From: Palsa-513 sp050010595
GTDB taxonomy: Bacteria > Actinomycetota > Thermoleophilia > Solirubrobacterales > Solirubrobacteraceae
Reading direction: 5' to 3'
Assembly: GCA_050010595.1 (NCBI GenBank)
Contig: JBEKKS010000004.1
Span: forward strand, 1-64,000
DNA: 64,000 nt
In this document: piece after piece, positions 34,286 to 43,811 of the stretch
How the letters are laid out: the number at the start of each line of letters is the position of its first letter
Numbering within the stretch: the stretch's first letter is position 1
Notes under the pieces: generated by a model
Databases searched by the model: none
Told to the model about the DNA's origin: nothing
The model's input: only the letters and a program-made list of their open reading frames with translations
Position numbers and translations under genes: made by a program

Positions 34286-34917
34286 CACGCGAACCGCTCG
34301 ACACGCCGGGCAGCTTCCGCACGCGGCAGCTGCTGGCGCGTGACCTGCTGCGCGGCGATCTGGAGGGCCTCGAGCTGGAGCGCGCGGTCGAGGAATCGAT
34401 CCTCACGACGACGCTCGAGAAGGCGGTTGACTGGGCGCGGTCGAACTCGCTGTTCCCGGCGACGTTCGGGCTCGCCTGCTGCGCGATCGAGATGATGTCG
34501 ATCGTCGCCGCGCGCGTCGACGTCGCGCGGTTCGGCTTCGAGGCGTTCCGTGCCTCGCCGCGCCAGGCCGACCTGCTGATCCTCTCGGGACGAGTCTCGA
34601 TCAAGATGGCGCCGGTCGTGCGCCGTATCTATGACCAGATGCTCGAGCCGAAGTGGGCGATCGCGATGGGCGCGTGCTCATCCTCGATGGGGGTCTTCAA
34701 CAATTACGCCATCGTCCCGGCCGACAAGTTCATGCCGATCGACGTGCATGTGCCGGGCTGCCCGCCGCGCCCCGAGGCGCTGATGCACGGCATCCTCAAG
34801 CTCCGCAAGATGATCCAGGATGATCCGGACCTCGGTTGGCGTGAGCGCTACGGGGCCGTCGGGACTGAGGAGGTCCTGACCGGCACGGACCCGTCAGCGG
34901 AGCGCGCAGGTGCCTGA
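34276..34917 (+). CDS. nuoB: NADH-quinone oxidoreductase subunit B
   Basis: 213 residues from TTG 34276 (GGGGAG upstream), overlapping nuoA by 10 bases. Ligands of cluster N2: 'FGLACCAIEMM', 'GACSSSMGVFNNY' and 'HVPGCPPRPEAL'. N2 is the last Fe-S cluster, passing electrons to quinone. C-terminal extension of about 30 residues after the conserved part. Confidence 0.95.
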   Translation: MAVTREPLDTPGSFRTRQLLARDLLRGDLEGLELERAVEESILTTTLEKAVDWARSNSLFPATFGLACCAIEMMSIVAARVDVARFGFEAFRASPRQADLLILSGRVSIKMAPVVRRIYDQMLEPKWAIAMGACSSSMGVFNNYAIVPADKFMPIDVHVPGCPPRPEALMHGILKLRKMIQDDPDLGWRERYGAVGTEEVLTGTDPSAERAGA

Positions 34918-35422
34918 CCAGGTTGGGCTGGAGCTGATCGCGACGGAGCTGGGGGAGCTGATCCCCGGCAGCGTGCGCGAGACGACGTTCTTCCGCGGGC
35001 AGGCGAGCGTCGAGATCGATCCGGCTGCGGTGCGCGGGGTGCTCGCCGCGCTGCGCGACCGCCACGGCTACCGCGCACTGATGAGCGTGCACGGCGTCGA
35101 CTACTACCCGCAGGAGCCGCGGCTTGGTGTCCACTACCAGCTGCTCGACATGGAGCGCGTCGACCGCCTCGGCGTGACGTTGCGCGTGGCGACCGGCTCG
35201 CCAAACGTCGAATCGGTGACACCCGATTGGCCGACCGCCGACCATCAGGAGCGCGAGATCTACGACATGTTCGGCGTCGTCTTCGACGGGCACCCGGACC
35301 TGCGGCGCATCCTGATGCCCGAGGACTACGAGGGGCACCCGCAGCGGCGCGACTTCCCGATCGGCGGCGAGCCGGTGCTTTTCACCCACAACGACGCGAC
35401 CTCGCCGGGGTGGACTAAATGA
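34910..35422 (+). CDS. nuoC: NADH-quinone oxidoreductase subunit C
   Basis: 170 residues from GTG 34910 (8-base overlap with nuoB). The 30-kDa subunit signature 'DWPTADHQEREIYDMFGVVF' followed by 'DGHPDLRRILMPEDYEGHP' and 'RDFPIGGE' is clear. Hydrophilic-arm connector between NuoB and NuoD. Separate from nuoD, unlike the fused nuoCD of enterobacteria. Confidence 0.95.
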   Translation: MPDQVGLELIATELGELIPGSVRETTFFRGQASVEIDPAAVRGVLAALRDRHGYRALMSVHGVDYYPQEPRLGVHYQLLDMERVDRLGVTLRVATGSPNVESVTPDWPTADHQEREIYDMFGVVFDGHPDLRRILMPEDYEGHPQRRDFPIGGEPVLFTHNDATSPGWTK

Positions 35423-36663
35423 GTACCTATCGCCAGATGGAGGAGTCGATCACGCTCGCGCCGCTCGAGGAGCAGGTGGCCTCGCAACAGCGGCTCTCGA
35501 ACGAGCTCCTGACGCTCAATATCGGGCCGCACCACCCGGCAACCCACGGCGTGCTGCGGCTGCTCGTGACGCTCGACGCCGAGATCGTGCAGGACCTCAA
35601 GCCGATCATCGGCTACGTGCACACCGGGATCGAGAAGACGGCTGAGGACAAGGCCTACTGGAAGGTCATTCCGGTCATCGAGCGGATGGACTACCTGTCC
35701 TACTACTTCAACGCGATGGCCTACTGCGGCGCTGTCGAGACGCTGCTCGAGTGCGAGGTACCGAAGCGCGCGCAGTACCTCCGCGTGATCCACATGGAGC
35801 TCAACCGGATCATGTCCCACCTCGTCTGGCTCGGGACGAGCGCGCTCGATCTCGGGGCGATGTCGATGTTCTGGTACTGCTTCCGCGAGCGCGAGATGAT
35901 CCTCGACCTCTTCGAGATGTCATCCGGACAGCGGATGCACACGCGCTACATCCAGGTTGGCGGCGTGATCGAAGACATCCCGCGCGACTTCGAGACGAAG
36001 GTGCGCGAGTTCACGAAGATCATGCCGACCCGCGTCGACCAGTACAACGACCTGCTACGACGCAACGAGATCCTCTTGCAGCGCCTGCGTGGCACGTGCC
36101 CGCTCGACGAGCAGTCGCTCCTGGGGCTTGGCGTAACCGGGCCGCTGCTGCGCGCCGCGGGCAACCCCTGGGACCTGCGCAAGGCGGCGCCCTACTCGTC
36201 CTACGAGGACTTCGAGTTCAAGATCCCAGTCGGCACGGTCGGCGACAACTACGACCGCTACGCGGTTCGCGTCGCCGAGATGAAGGAGTCGGTGAAGATC
36301 ATCGACCAGGCGCTCGACGGGCTGCCCGAGGGGCCGCACATCACGACCGACCGCAAGGTCGCGCTGCCGCCGCGCCACGAGCTCGCGACCTCGATGGAGG
36401 CGCTGATCCACCATTTCAAGCTCGTCACCGAGGGCTTCCGCGTGCCGCCGGGCGAGGTCTACTACCCGATCGAGTCACCGCGCGGCGAGCTCGGCTGCTT
36501 CGTGCGCTCGGACGGCTCAGCCAAGCCGGCTCGCGTGCACATGCGCGACCCGAGCTTCGTCAACCTCCAGGCGACCGCGCCGATGACCCGCGGCGCCTAC
36601 ATCGCCGACCTGATCGCAACGCTCGCGATGCTCGACCCGATACTTGGGGGGATCGATCGATGA
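35419..36663 (+). CDS. nuoD: NADH-quinone oxidoreductase subunit D
   Basis: 414 residues, ATGA overlap with nuoC. 49-kDa subunit: 'IGPHHPATHGVLRLLVTLDA', 'GYVHTGIEKTAEDKAYWK', 'MDYLSYYFNAMAYC', and the C-terminal 'ARVHMRDPSFVNLQATAPMT' followed by 'LDPILGGIDR'. Together with NuoB it forms the quinone-binding pocket. Full length. Confidence 0.96.
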   Translation: MSTYRQMEESITLAPLEEQVASQQRLSNELLTLNIGPHHPATHGVLRLLVTLDAEIVQDLKPIIGYVHTGIEKTAEDKAYWKVIPVIERMDYLSYYFNAMAYCGAVETLLECEVPKRAQYLRVIHMELNRIMSHLVWLGTSALDLGAMSMFWYCFREREMILDLFEMSSGQRMHTRYIQVGGVIEDIPRDFETKVREFTKIMPTRVDQYNDLLRRNEILLQRLRGTCPLDEQSLLGLGVTGPLLRAAGNPWDLRKAAPYSSYEDFEFKIPVGTVGDNYDRYAVRVAEMKESVKIIDQALDGLPEGPHITTDRKVALPPRHELATSMEALIHHFKLVTEGFRVPPGEVYYPIESPRGELGCFVRSDGSAKPARVHMRDPSFVNLQATAPMTRGAYIADLIATLAMLDPILGGIDR

Positions 36664-36757
36664 GGCTGCGGGAGCCGGCCTTTTGCCGGCTGTCCTCGCT
36701 GACTCCGCCACGCGTTGCGCGGGTAGTTGGTCGTGGCGCTATTGGGGAGGGCCTCCG

Positions 36758-37441
36758 ATGAGTCCTTCTGAGCCGGCCGGACCCGGGTTCGCGTATGAGC
36801 AGGAGCTGAATGGGGCTTCGATTCCGCGGGATCGGCATGGGTCGCGGACGCCTGGGTGGGATCAGCCGGCCGATCTGACGAAGGATCCGGCGGAGGTTCC
36901 CGATCCCGCCCTGGTCGATGTCGATCCGGCGCTGCGTGCCGAGATCGAGGCGGCGATGGCGCGCTACCCCGATCGCCATTCCGCGGCGTTGCCGGCGCTC
37001 GCCGCAGCGCAACGACAGCACGGCTGGTGCTCACCGCAGGCGATCCTCGAGGCGGCGTGCGTGATGCGCGTTACGCCGGGATACCTGACCTCGGTCGCGA
37101 CCTTCTATGACATGTTCGAGCTCGAGCCGGCTGGCGAGCACACGGTGTACGTCTGTACGAACATCAGCTGCTCGCTGCGCGGCGCCGACAAGCTCTACGA
37201 GGAGATGGAGGCCGCGGTCGGAGAGGAGCGCGACATCAACCTGCGCCACTTCGAGTGCCTTGGCGCCTGCGACATCGCGCCGATGGTCTCGGTGGACCAG
37301 ATCTACTACGGCCCGCTGGGCAAGGGCGATGCCGAGCGCTTGGTCGCCGACCTGCGGGCCGGCCGCGAGCCGCTACCCGAGCTGCGCCTTTCGCTACGCA
37401 AGACAGCAGCGTCGGAGCTACCTTCGGAGACCGCGAAGTGA
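36758..37441 (+). CDS. nuoE: NADH-quinone oxidoreductase subunit E
   Basis: 227 residues from ATG 36758; 94 bases separate it from nuoD, the widest gap before nuoF. 24-kDa thioredoxin-like [2Fe-2S] subunit: 'YLTSVATFYDMFELEPAGEH', ligands in 'VCTNISCSLRGA' and 'FECLGACDIAPMVSVDQIYY'. An extra N-terminal stretch of about 65 residues precedes the conserved part. Binds cluster N1a next to NuoF. Confidence 0.94.
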   Translation: MSPSEPAGPGFAYEQELNGASIPRDRHGSRTPGWDQPADLTKDPAEVPDPALVDVDPALRAEIEAAMARYPDRHSAALPALAAAQRQHGWCSPQAILEAACVMRVTPGYLTSVATFYDMFELEPAGEHTVYVCTNISCSLRGADKLYEEMEAAVGEERDINLRHFECLGACDIAPMVSVDQIYYGPLGKGDAERLVADLRAGREPLPELRLSLRKTAASELPSETAK

Positions 37442-38703
37442 CCGACGCAATCCTGCTGAAGGGAATCGACCAGGCGAAGCTCGCCGACATCAAGGTCTAC
37501 GAGAAGCGCGGCGGCTACAAATCGCTGCGCAAGGCGCTCGGCATGACCCAGGAGCAGGTGATCGCCGAGCTCGAAGCCTCCGGGCTGCGCGGCCGCGGCG
37601 GCGCCGGCTTCCCATCCGGACGCAAGGCGTCCTTCCTGCCCAAGGGCGACATGGACAAGTACCTCGTCTGCAACGCGGACGAGTCAGAGCCGGGGACCTT
37701 CAAGGACCGCGAGCTGATGCAGAAGAGCCCGCACATGCTGATCGAGGGCATCGTGATCGCCGCGCGCGCCGGCAACATCAACCGCGCTTTCATCTATATC
37801 CGCGGCGAGTACGAGGAGCAGGCGCGAATCCTCGACACCGCGATCGCGCAGGCGTACGCCGCCGGCTATCTCGGCGAGCGGATCCTAGGCAGCGAGATGT
37901 CGCTCTCGCTCGTGCTCCACCGCGGTGCCGGCGCGTACATATGTGGCGAGGAGACCGGGCTGCTCGACTCGCTCGAGGGCAAGCGCGGCAATCCGCGCCT
38001 GAAGCCGCCATTTCCGGCGATCGAGGGGCTCTACGGCGGGCCGACGCTGATCAACAACGTCGAGACCCTGATGACGATGCCGCACATCCTCAAGGTCGGC
38101 GGGAAGAAGTACGCCGAGCTCGGCGTCAGCGGCTCGGCCGGCACGAAGGTCGTCTCGGTCTCCGGCCATGTCCAGCGGCCCGGCAACTACGAGATCGAGC
38201 TCGGGATCCCGTCGCGCGAGATCATCTACGGGCTTGCGGGCGGTCCGCCGCGCGGGCGCAAGGTGAAGCTCTGGTTCCCGGGCGGATCGAGCTCGCCGGT
38301 CCTGACCGGCGATGACCTCGACATCCCCTACGACTTCGACAGCCTCGCGAAGGCAGGCACGATGCTCGGGTCGGGCGCGATCATCGTCGTCGACGATCAG
38401 ACGCCGGTGCTCGATGTCGCGCTGAAGACCGCACGGTTCTACCGCCACGAGTCGTGCGGCAAGTGCACGCCGTGCCGCGAGGGAACGAACTGGACGGTGC
38501 GGATGCTCGAGCGGATCGAGACCGGCGAGGCGACGCCGATGGACCTCGACATCATGGCCTCGGTGCAGGATCACATCATCGGCAACTGCCTGTGCGTGCT
38601 CGGCGACGCGATGGCGATGCCGATCGGCTCGATGATCGTCAAGTTCCGCGACGAGCTCGAAGCCCACATGCAGCGAGCCCAGCTCGCGGGGGCAGGCGCC
38701 TGA
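37438..38703 (+). CDS. nuoF: NADH-quinone oxidoreductase subunit F
   Basis: 421 residues from GTG 37438, overlapping nuoE by 4 bases. 51-kDa subunit, entry point for NADH: 'GLRGRGGAGFPSGRKASF', 'NADESEPGTFKDRELM', 'GAYICGEETGLLDSLEG', and the N3 cluster ligands in 'RHESCGKCTPCREGTNW' with the fourth Cys in 'GNCLCVLGDA'. FMN and NADH bind here. Confidence 0.96.
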   Translation: MTDAILLKGIDQAKLADIKVYEKRGGYKSLRKALGMTQEQVIAELEASGLRGRGGAGFPSGRKASFLPKGDMDKYLVCNADESEPGTFKDRELMQKSPHMLIEGIVIAARAGNINRAFIYIRGEYEEQARILDTAIAQAYAAGYLGERILGSEMSLSLVLHRGAGAYICGEETGLLDSLEGKRGNPRLKPPFPAIEGLYGGPTLINNVETLMTMPHILKVGGKKYAELGVSGSAGTKVVSVSGHVQRPGNYEIELGIPSREIIYGLAGGPPRGRKVKLWFPGGSSSPVLTGDDLDIPYDFDSLAKAGTMLGSGAIIVVDDQTPVLDVALKTARFYRHESCGKCTPCREGTNWTVRMLERIETGEATPMDLDIMASVQDHIIGNCLCVLGDAMAMPIGSMIVKFRDELEAHMQRAQLAGAGA

Positions 38704-41252
38704 TGCCGCGCCCACAACCGCAAGAGATCACCTTCCAGATCGACGGGCGCGAGGTCAGGGCACCCGAGAACACGATGCTCGCCGACGCGGCAAAGCTCGG
38801 CGACATCGAGATCCCCGTCTTTTGTTACGAGCCCAAGCTCGGCCAGCCGGTCGGCGCCTGCCGAATGTGCCTAGTCGAGATCGAGGGCATGCCGAAGCTC
38901 CAGACGGCGTGCTCGACCGCGGTCAAGGACGGCATGGTCGTCCACACGCGCTCGGAGCGCGCGAAGGTCGCGCAGGAAGCGGTCGTCGAGTTCCTGCTGA
39001 TCAACCACCCACTCGACTGCCCGGTATGCGACAAGGGCGGCGAGTGCCCGCTGCAGGACATCACCTTCGGCTGGGGCGGGGGCACCTCGCGCTTCATCGA
39101 TCCAAAGCGCCACTTCCGCAAGCCGCTCGAGCTCTCGCCGCTGATCGCGATCGACCGCGAGCGCTGCATCCTCTGCTACCGCTGCGTGCGCTACTCACAG
39201 GAGATCGCCGAGGACTACCAGCTCGTGCTGCTCGAGCGCGGCGCGCACAGCTTCGTCGGGACCTTCGACGGTCATCCCTACGTCGCGCCCTTCTCGGGCA
39301 ACATCATCGAGCTCTGCCCGGTGGGCGCTCTGACCTCGCGTCCCTACCGCTTCCGCGCGCGGCCGTGGGACATCGAGGACGCCGGCTCTCTCTGCACGCT
39401 CTGCCCGGCGCAATGCAACACGACGCTGACGGTGCGCGACGAGCGCGTTCTGCGCGTGCTCGAGCGTGATCACCACGAGGTCGACGACGGCTGGCTTTGC
39501 GACAAGGGCCGCTTCGCCTACCAGGCGATGCACGTCGATCAGCGCATCACATCGCCGATGATCCGCGACGGCGGGGTACTGCGAGAGGTCGACTGGGATC
39601 GGGCGCTCGCCGAGGCCACCGGCGCGCTACGCCGCGCCGGTGCCGCAACGGCGGCCCTTGCCGGCGGCGGGGCGACCAACGAAGAGGGCCTGGTGCTCGG
39701 CCGCCTGCTGCGCGACGTCCTGCGCTCGCCGCACCTCGACTCGCGCGCCGGCAACGCTGTCAGCCTCGCGGACTGGCGCGCGCTCGCCGATCCGGCACTC
39801 GCCGCGCGCGTCTCAGACCTCGAGTTCGCGCATGCGGTGCTGGTGCTCGACTGCGAGCCGATCGACGACGCACCGATCCTCGAGCTGCGGATCCGCAAGG
39901 GGGTGCGCCGCAACGGCGTGAGGCTGCTGGTCGCCAGCGAGCGCCCCTCCGCGCTCGATCCGCGCGCGGAGGCAAGCCTGCGCTTCGCTCCGGGCCGCGG
40001 GGCGGAGCTCGCCTGGGCGCTGACTGCGGCGCTGCGGCGCGAGCCCGTCGAGGAGGCGGCGCACGCAGCGGGCGTCGAGGTGGCGGCCGTGCGGGGACTC
40101 GCGCGGGCCCTGCGATCGGCGGGCAAGGAGATCGTGATCTTCTACGGCGAGCGGCTGCTCGACGGCGACGCGGGCGGACTGCTCGCCCTCGCCGACGCGC
40201 TCGGCCTGGCGAAGCAGACTGGCGCCGGCCTGATCGGCATCCCGCAGGCAGCGAACGGCCGCGGCCTGCGCGAGGCGGGCGTGCTACCCGACGGCGGTCC
40301 CGGCCTGAGCGCGGCAAAGCTCGCGCGCGGCCACGACGCGAACGCGATCGCGCGGGCGCTCGCCGGCGGCGAGCTCACCGCCCTCTACCTGCTCGACGTC
40401 GACCCGCTGCGCTCCCACCCGGACGGCGCCTTGTGGGAGCAGGCGCTCGGGCACGCGACGAGCGTGATCGCGCACGCGTCGTTCCTGACCGAGGGGCTGC
40501 GCGAGCACGCGACGGTGATCTTCCCGGCTGAGACGAGCGCTGAGAAGGAGGGCACTGTCACGCACCCCGATGGGCGCGTGCAGCGCCTGCGTCCCGCCGT
40601 CGGTCATGCAGGTGAGGTGCGGTCCGAGTGGCGCGTGCTTGCCGATCTCGCCGAGCGGCTCGGCACCGCGATCGCGCCGCCGACCGCGCGCGCGCTCAGC
40701 GAAGAGCTGTTTGCGGAAGTGGCGTTCTACGACGGCCTGACGCTGGAGGCGCTCGCCGGCCGCGGCGTGCGCTGGCAGGAGCTTGCGGGCGCCGACGCGC
40801 TGCGCAGCGAACACCGCCCCGCGAAGCCGAAGCTGCGAAAGGCACCGCGCAGCGTGCGCGGCAAGCTGCGCCTCGGCGACTACCGATCGATCTGGGCAGC
40901 GCCCGAGGTCGAGGCCTCCCCTGCGCTCGCGTTCCTCACACGCAAGCAATGGGTCGAGCTCTCGCCAGGCGACGCACAGACGCTCGCGCTGCGCCACGAC
41001 GAGGCGGTCGTCGTCGCCGACGCTGAGCGCGAGGTCCGCGCCCGCGTCGTCGTACGCGAGAACGCGCCCGCGGGCACAGCGTTCCTCGAGCGCGGGCTCG
41101 ACGAGGACGGAGCCAACCGGCTGCGTGGCCCGCAGGTGACGATCCGCTCGGTCGCGAGCATCGAGGCGGAAGCAGCTGCGCTGGCAGCGGAGGCGCAGGC
41201 GGCAGCGGAGCACGAAAGCGAAGCCGCGCCAAGCGAGGCGAGCATTTCGTGA
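38703..41252 (+). CDS. nuoG: NADH-quinone oxidoreductase subunit G
   Basis: 849 residues, TGATG overlap with nuoF. N-terminal [2Fe-2S] ferredoxin ('VFCYEPKLGQPVGACRMC'), N5-type 'LDCPVCDKGGECPLQD', then N4 'ERCILCYRCVRYSQEI' and 'IIELCPVGALTSRPYRF'. An extra N7-type motif 'LCTLCPAQCNTTL' with a later Cys in 'GWLCDKGRF' is present. The C-terminal molybdopterin-oxidoreductase-like domain is shorter and less conserved than the front. Longest electron wire of the hydrophilic arm. Confidence 0.95.
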   Translation: MPRPQPQEITFQIDGREVRAPENTMLADAAKLGDIEIPVFCYEPKLGQPVGACRMCLVEIEGMPKLQTACSTAVKDGMVVHTRSERAKVAQEAVVEFLLINHPLDCPVCDKGGECPLQDITFGWGGGTSRFIDPKRHFRKPLELSPLIAIDRERCILCYRCVRYSQEIAEDYQLVLLERGAHSFVGTFDGHPYVAPFSGNIIELCPVGALTSRPYRFRARPWDIEDAGSLCTLCPAQCNTTLTVRDERVLRVLERDHHEVDDGWLCDKGRFAYQAMHVDQRITSPMIRDGGVLREVDWDRALAEATGALRRAGAATAALAGGGATNEEGLVLGRLLRDVLRSPHLDSRAGNAVSLADWRALADPALAARVSDLEFAHAVLVLDCEPIDDAPILELRIRKGVRRNGVRLLVASERPSALDPRAEASLRFAPGRGAELAWALTAALRREPVEEAAHAAGVEVAAVRGLARALRSAGKEIVIFYGERLLDGDAGGLLALADALGLAKQTGAGLIGIPQAANGRGLREAGVLPDGGPGLSAAKLARGHDANAIARALAGGELTALYLLDVDPLRSHPDGALWEQALGHATSVIAHASFLTEGLREHATVIFPAETSAEKEGTVTHPDGRVQRLRPAVGHAGEVRSEWRVLADLAERLGTAIAPPTARALSEELFAEVAFYDGLTLEALAGRGVRWQELAGADALRSEHRPAKPKLRKAPRSVRGKLRLGDYRSIWAAPEVEASPALAFLTRKQWVELSPGDAQTLALRHDEAVVVADAEREVRARVVVRENAPAGTAFLERGLDEDGANRLRGPQVTIRSVASIEAEAAALAAEAQAAAEHESEAAPSEASIS

Positions 41253-42271
41253 TCGGGCTCGTCGACTACTACGAGGCCTGGTGGATCCAGATCATCAAGG
41301 GCATCATCCTGTTCGCCGTCGGGCTGCAGATCGTGCCGCTCGTGCTGCTCGCCGAGCGCAAGCTGCTCGGCCGCTTCCAGGGCCGCTACGGACCAAACCG
41401 CGTCGGCCCCTACGGCCTGATCCAGCCGCTGGCGGACATCGTGAAGCTGCTCGGCAAGGAGCAGTCGCGCCCGGAGACATCCGTCGGTCCGCTTTACATC
41501 CTCGCGCCGATGATCTCGATCATGACCGCCGTTGCGACCTTCGCGATCATCCCCTTCGGCGACGCGCCGCACATCTTCGGCACGCGCGTCGGCCTCTATG
41601 GCGTCGACGTCTCGATCGGCCCGCTCTACATCTTCGCGCTGTCGGCGATCGCCTTCTACGGGTTGATGCTCGGCGGCTGGGCCTCGGGCTCGAAGTACTC
41701 GTTCCTCGGCGCGATGCGCGCCGCGGCGCAGCTGATCTCCTATGAGGTCTCGCAGGGACTTGCCCTCGTCGGCGTTCTGATCACTGCCGGCACGCTGTCG
41801 CTGACCCAGATCGTCCATGCGCAGGAGGGCATGTGGTACATCGTGCCCCAGCTCGCGGGCTTCATCATCTTCATGGTCGCGGCTTTTGCGGAGACCAACC
41901 GCGCCCCGTTCGATCTTGCCGAGGCGGACGCCGAGCTCGTCGGCGGCTACAACACCGAGTACGGCGGCGGACGTTTCGCCTCCTACTACTTCGCCGAGTA
42001 CCTGAATATCGTCGTCGTCTCGGGGGTGGCGACGACGCTCTTCCTCGGTGGCTGGCTGATCCCTGGCTGGCACGGGCAGCCCGCGTGGACAGACCCGTTC
42101 GTCGTCCTGATCAAGATGACGCTCTTCCTCATCTTCTTCATCTGGATTCGCGCGACGCTGCCGCGCCTGCGCTACGACCAGCTGATGAGCTTCGGCTGGA
42201 AGGTCCTGCTCCCGCTCGCGACGCTCAACACGCTCGCGACCGCGATCATCGTCGTGGCGGTGCATGGATGA
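41249..42271 (+). CDS. nuoH: NADH-quinone oxidoreductase subunit H
   Basis: 340 residues, GTGA overlap with nuoG. Eight to nine helices with the NuoH loops 'ERKLLGRFQGRYGPNRVGPY', 'QPLADIVKLLGKEQ', 'ETNRAPFDLAEADAELVGGY' followed by 'NTEYGG', and 'IWIRATLPRLRYDQLMSFGW'. Forms the quinone channel between the two arms. Confidence 0.96.
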   Translation: MIGLVDYYEAWWIQIIKGIILFAVGLQIVPLVLLAERKLLGRFQGRYGPNRVGPYGLIQPLADIVKLLGKEQSRPETSVGPLYILAPMISIMTAVATFAIIPFGDAPHIFGTRVGLYGVDVSIGPLYIFALSAIAFYGLMLGGWASGSKYSFLGAMRAAAQLISYEVSQGLALVGVLITAGTLSLTQIVHAQEGMWYIVPQLAGFIIFMVAAFAETNRAPFDLAEADAELVGGYNTEYGGGRFASYYFAEYLNIVVVSGVATTLFLGGWLIPGWHGQPAWTDPFVVLIKMTLFLIFFIWIRATLPRLRYDQLMSFGWKVLLPLATLNTLATAIIVVAVHG

Positions 42272-42816
42272 GCATCCAGGTACAGCGCTGGAGTCCCGGC
42301 GATGACCAGATCGAAGTTCAGCGCGCACCGGAGCCCGGCGGCGCCGGCGGCGCCTACCGCGCTTTCGGCGAGACGCTGCGCGGCCTGAAGACGACGTTCG
42401 CGCGCGTCATCGAGGGCGTGCACACGATCCAGTACCCGGAGCAGAAGGTCGCGGTGTACCCGCGCTTCCGCGGCCGGCACAAGCTCCACCGCTTCGAAGA
42501 CAGCGGACTCGAGAAATGCGTCGGCTGCTCGCTCTGCGCTGCCGCCTGCCCGTCTGACTGCATCCGCGTCGTCGCCGCGGAGAACACGCCGGAGCACCGT
42601 GTGTCGGCCGGCGAGCGCTACGCCGCGGTCTATGAGATCAACATGAGCCGCTGCATCTTCTGCGGCTACTGCGAGGTCGCGTGCCCGTTCGATGCGATCA
42701 CGATGGGGCACGACTACGAGCTTTCCGACTACAACCGCGGCGACCTGATCTTCACGAAGGAGATGCTGCTAGCCGAGCCACTCGACCAGACGCCGCTGCG
42801 GGCGCAGGGAGAGTAA
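42268..42816 (+). CDS. nuoI: NADH-quinone oxidoreductase subunit I
   Basis: 182 residues, ATGA overlap with nuoH. Two [4Fe-4S] ferredoxin motifs: 'KCVGCSLCAAACPSDCI' and 'RCIFCGYCEVACPFDAI', holding N6a and N6b. 'YPRFRGRHKLHRFEDSGLEK' is typical for NuoI. Peripheral-arm subunit next to NuoB and NuoH. Confidence 0.96.
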   Translation: MSIQVQRWSPGDDQIEVQRAPEPGGAGGAYRAFGETLRGLKTTFARVIEGVHTIQYPEQKVAVYPRFRGRHKLHRFEDSGLEKCVGCSLCAAACPSDCIRVVAAENTPEHRVSAGERYAAVYEINMSRCIFCGYCEVACPFDAITMGHDYELSDYNRGDLIFTKEMLLAEPLDQTPLRAQGE

Positions 42817-42841
42817 TGGCCGCCACACAGCTGGACTGCTG

Positions 42842-43495
42842 ATGTCCTACCTCGTCTTCTTCATTGCAGCGCTCGGGACGCTGGCGGGAGCGATCGGCGT
42901 GATCGCGCTCAAGGATCCGTTCTACAGCGTGCTGGCGCTCGTCGTTCACCTGATCTCGCTCGCCGTCCTGTTCATGCTGCTACAGGCCGAGTTCGTCGCC
43001 GCAGCGCAGGTCGTCGTCTACGCGGGCGCAGTGATGGTGCTCTACGTCTTCGTGGTCTCATACGTCGGCGGACAGAACCTGCCCAGCGCACACGGACCTG
43101 GGCGCGCGGGCACGCTCGGTGCATTCGCCTGCGCCGGCGCGCTCGTTGTCGAGCTATTCATCGCGGTGCTCGGCTCCGGTCTGAAGGCGATCGGGACCGG
43201 CGGCGCGCACGTCGCGCCGAGCTTCGGCAACCCGGAGGCGATCGGAACCCTGTTCTTGACGAAGTTCCTCGCGCCGTTCGAGATCGCCTCATTCCTGCTG
43301 CTGCTCGCCGCCGTCGGCGCCGTCACGCTAGCGCGCCGGCGCGGTGGACTGGAGAGCGGGGTCGAGGAGCACGCGCCGCACGTCAGCGTCGCCGAGTTCA
43401 TGCGCGGGCGGCCCCTCTACACCGGGACCCAGCACGAGACACTGGGCTATCCGGAGTCGCTGCCGGCGCCGCGCGCCAAGGAGCCGGCCAAGTGA
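42842..43495 (+). CDS. nuoJ: NADH-quinone oxidoreductase subunit J
   Basis: 217 residues, five helices: 'LVFFIAALGTLAGAIGVIAL', 'NPFYSVLAL'-like 'DPFYSVLALVVHLISLAVLF', 'AAQVVVYAGAVMVLYVFVVS' (the pi-bulge helix of NuoJ), and two more. A C-terminal cytoplasmic tail follows. Proton-path subunit of the membrane arm. Confidence 0.94.
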   Translation: MSYLVFFIAALGTLAGAIGVIALKDPFYSVLALVVHLISLAVLFMLLQAEFVAAAQVVVYAGAVMVLYVFVVSYVGGQNLPSAHGPGRAGTLGAFACAGALVVELFIAVLGSGLKAIGTGGAHVAPSFGNPEAIGTLFLTKFLAPFEIASFLLLLAAVGAVTLARRRGGLESGVEEHAPHVSVAEFMRGRPLYTGTQHETLGYPESLPAPRAKEPAK

Positions 43496-43511
43496 CGCGG
43501 GTGACGCAGCG

Positions 43512-43811
43512 ATGACGATCGCCTGGTATCTCGCAGTCTCCGCACTGATCTTCGCGATCGGTGCCGGCGGCGTCCTCGTGCGGCGCAACCCGCTCGTGAT
43601 CCTGCTCTGCCTCGAGCTGATGCTGAACGCCGCGAACCTCGCGCTGATCGGGTTCTCGAGGATGTGGGGCAACAACGACGGTCAGATCTTCGCCTTGATC
43701 GTGATGGTCGTCGCCGCCTGCGAGGTCACGGTCGGCCTCGGCGTGATCGTCGCGATGCACCGCCGTCGGCTACCCGTGGACGTCGACTCGATGCGGGAGC
43801 TGCAGGGATGA
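43512..43811 (+). CDS. nuoK: NADH-quinone oxidoreductase subunit K
   Basis: 99 residues, three helices, with both conserved acidic residues: 'VILLCLELMLNAANLAL' in helix 2 and 'CEVTVGLGVIVAMHRRR' in helix 3. Start ATG 43512, 16 bases after nuoJ. MrpC-like antiporter-related subunit. Confidence 0.95.
   Translation: MTIAWYLAVSALIFAIGAGGVLVRRNPLVILLCLELMLNAANLALIGFSRMWGNNDGQIFALIVMVVAACEVTVGLGVIVAMHRRRLPVDVDSMRELQG

Noticed and set aside
40880..42328. 482-codon antisense frame over nuoG/nuoH, and similar ones over nuoL-N
   Set aside because: Low-complexity charged products opposite conserved complex I genes; GC-rich DNA lacks stop codons.
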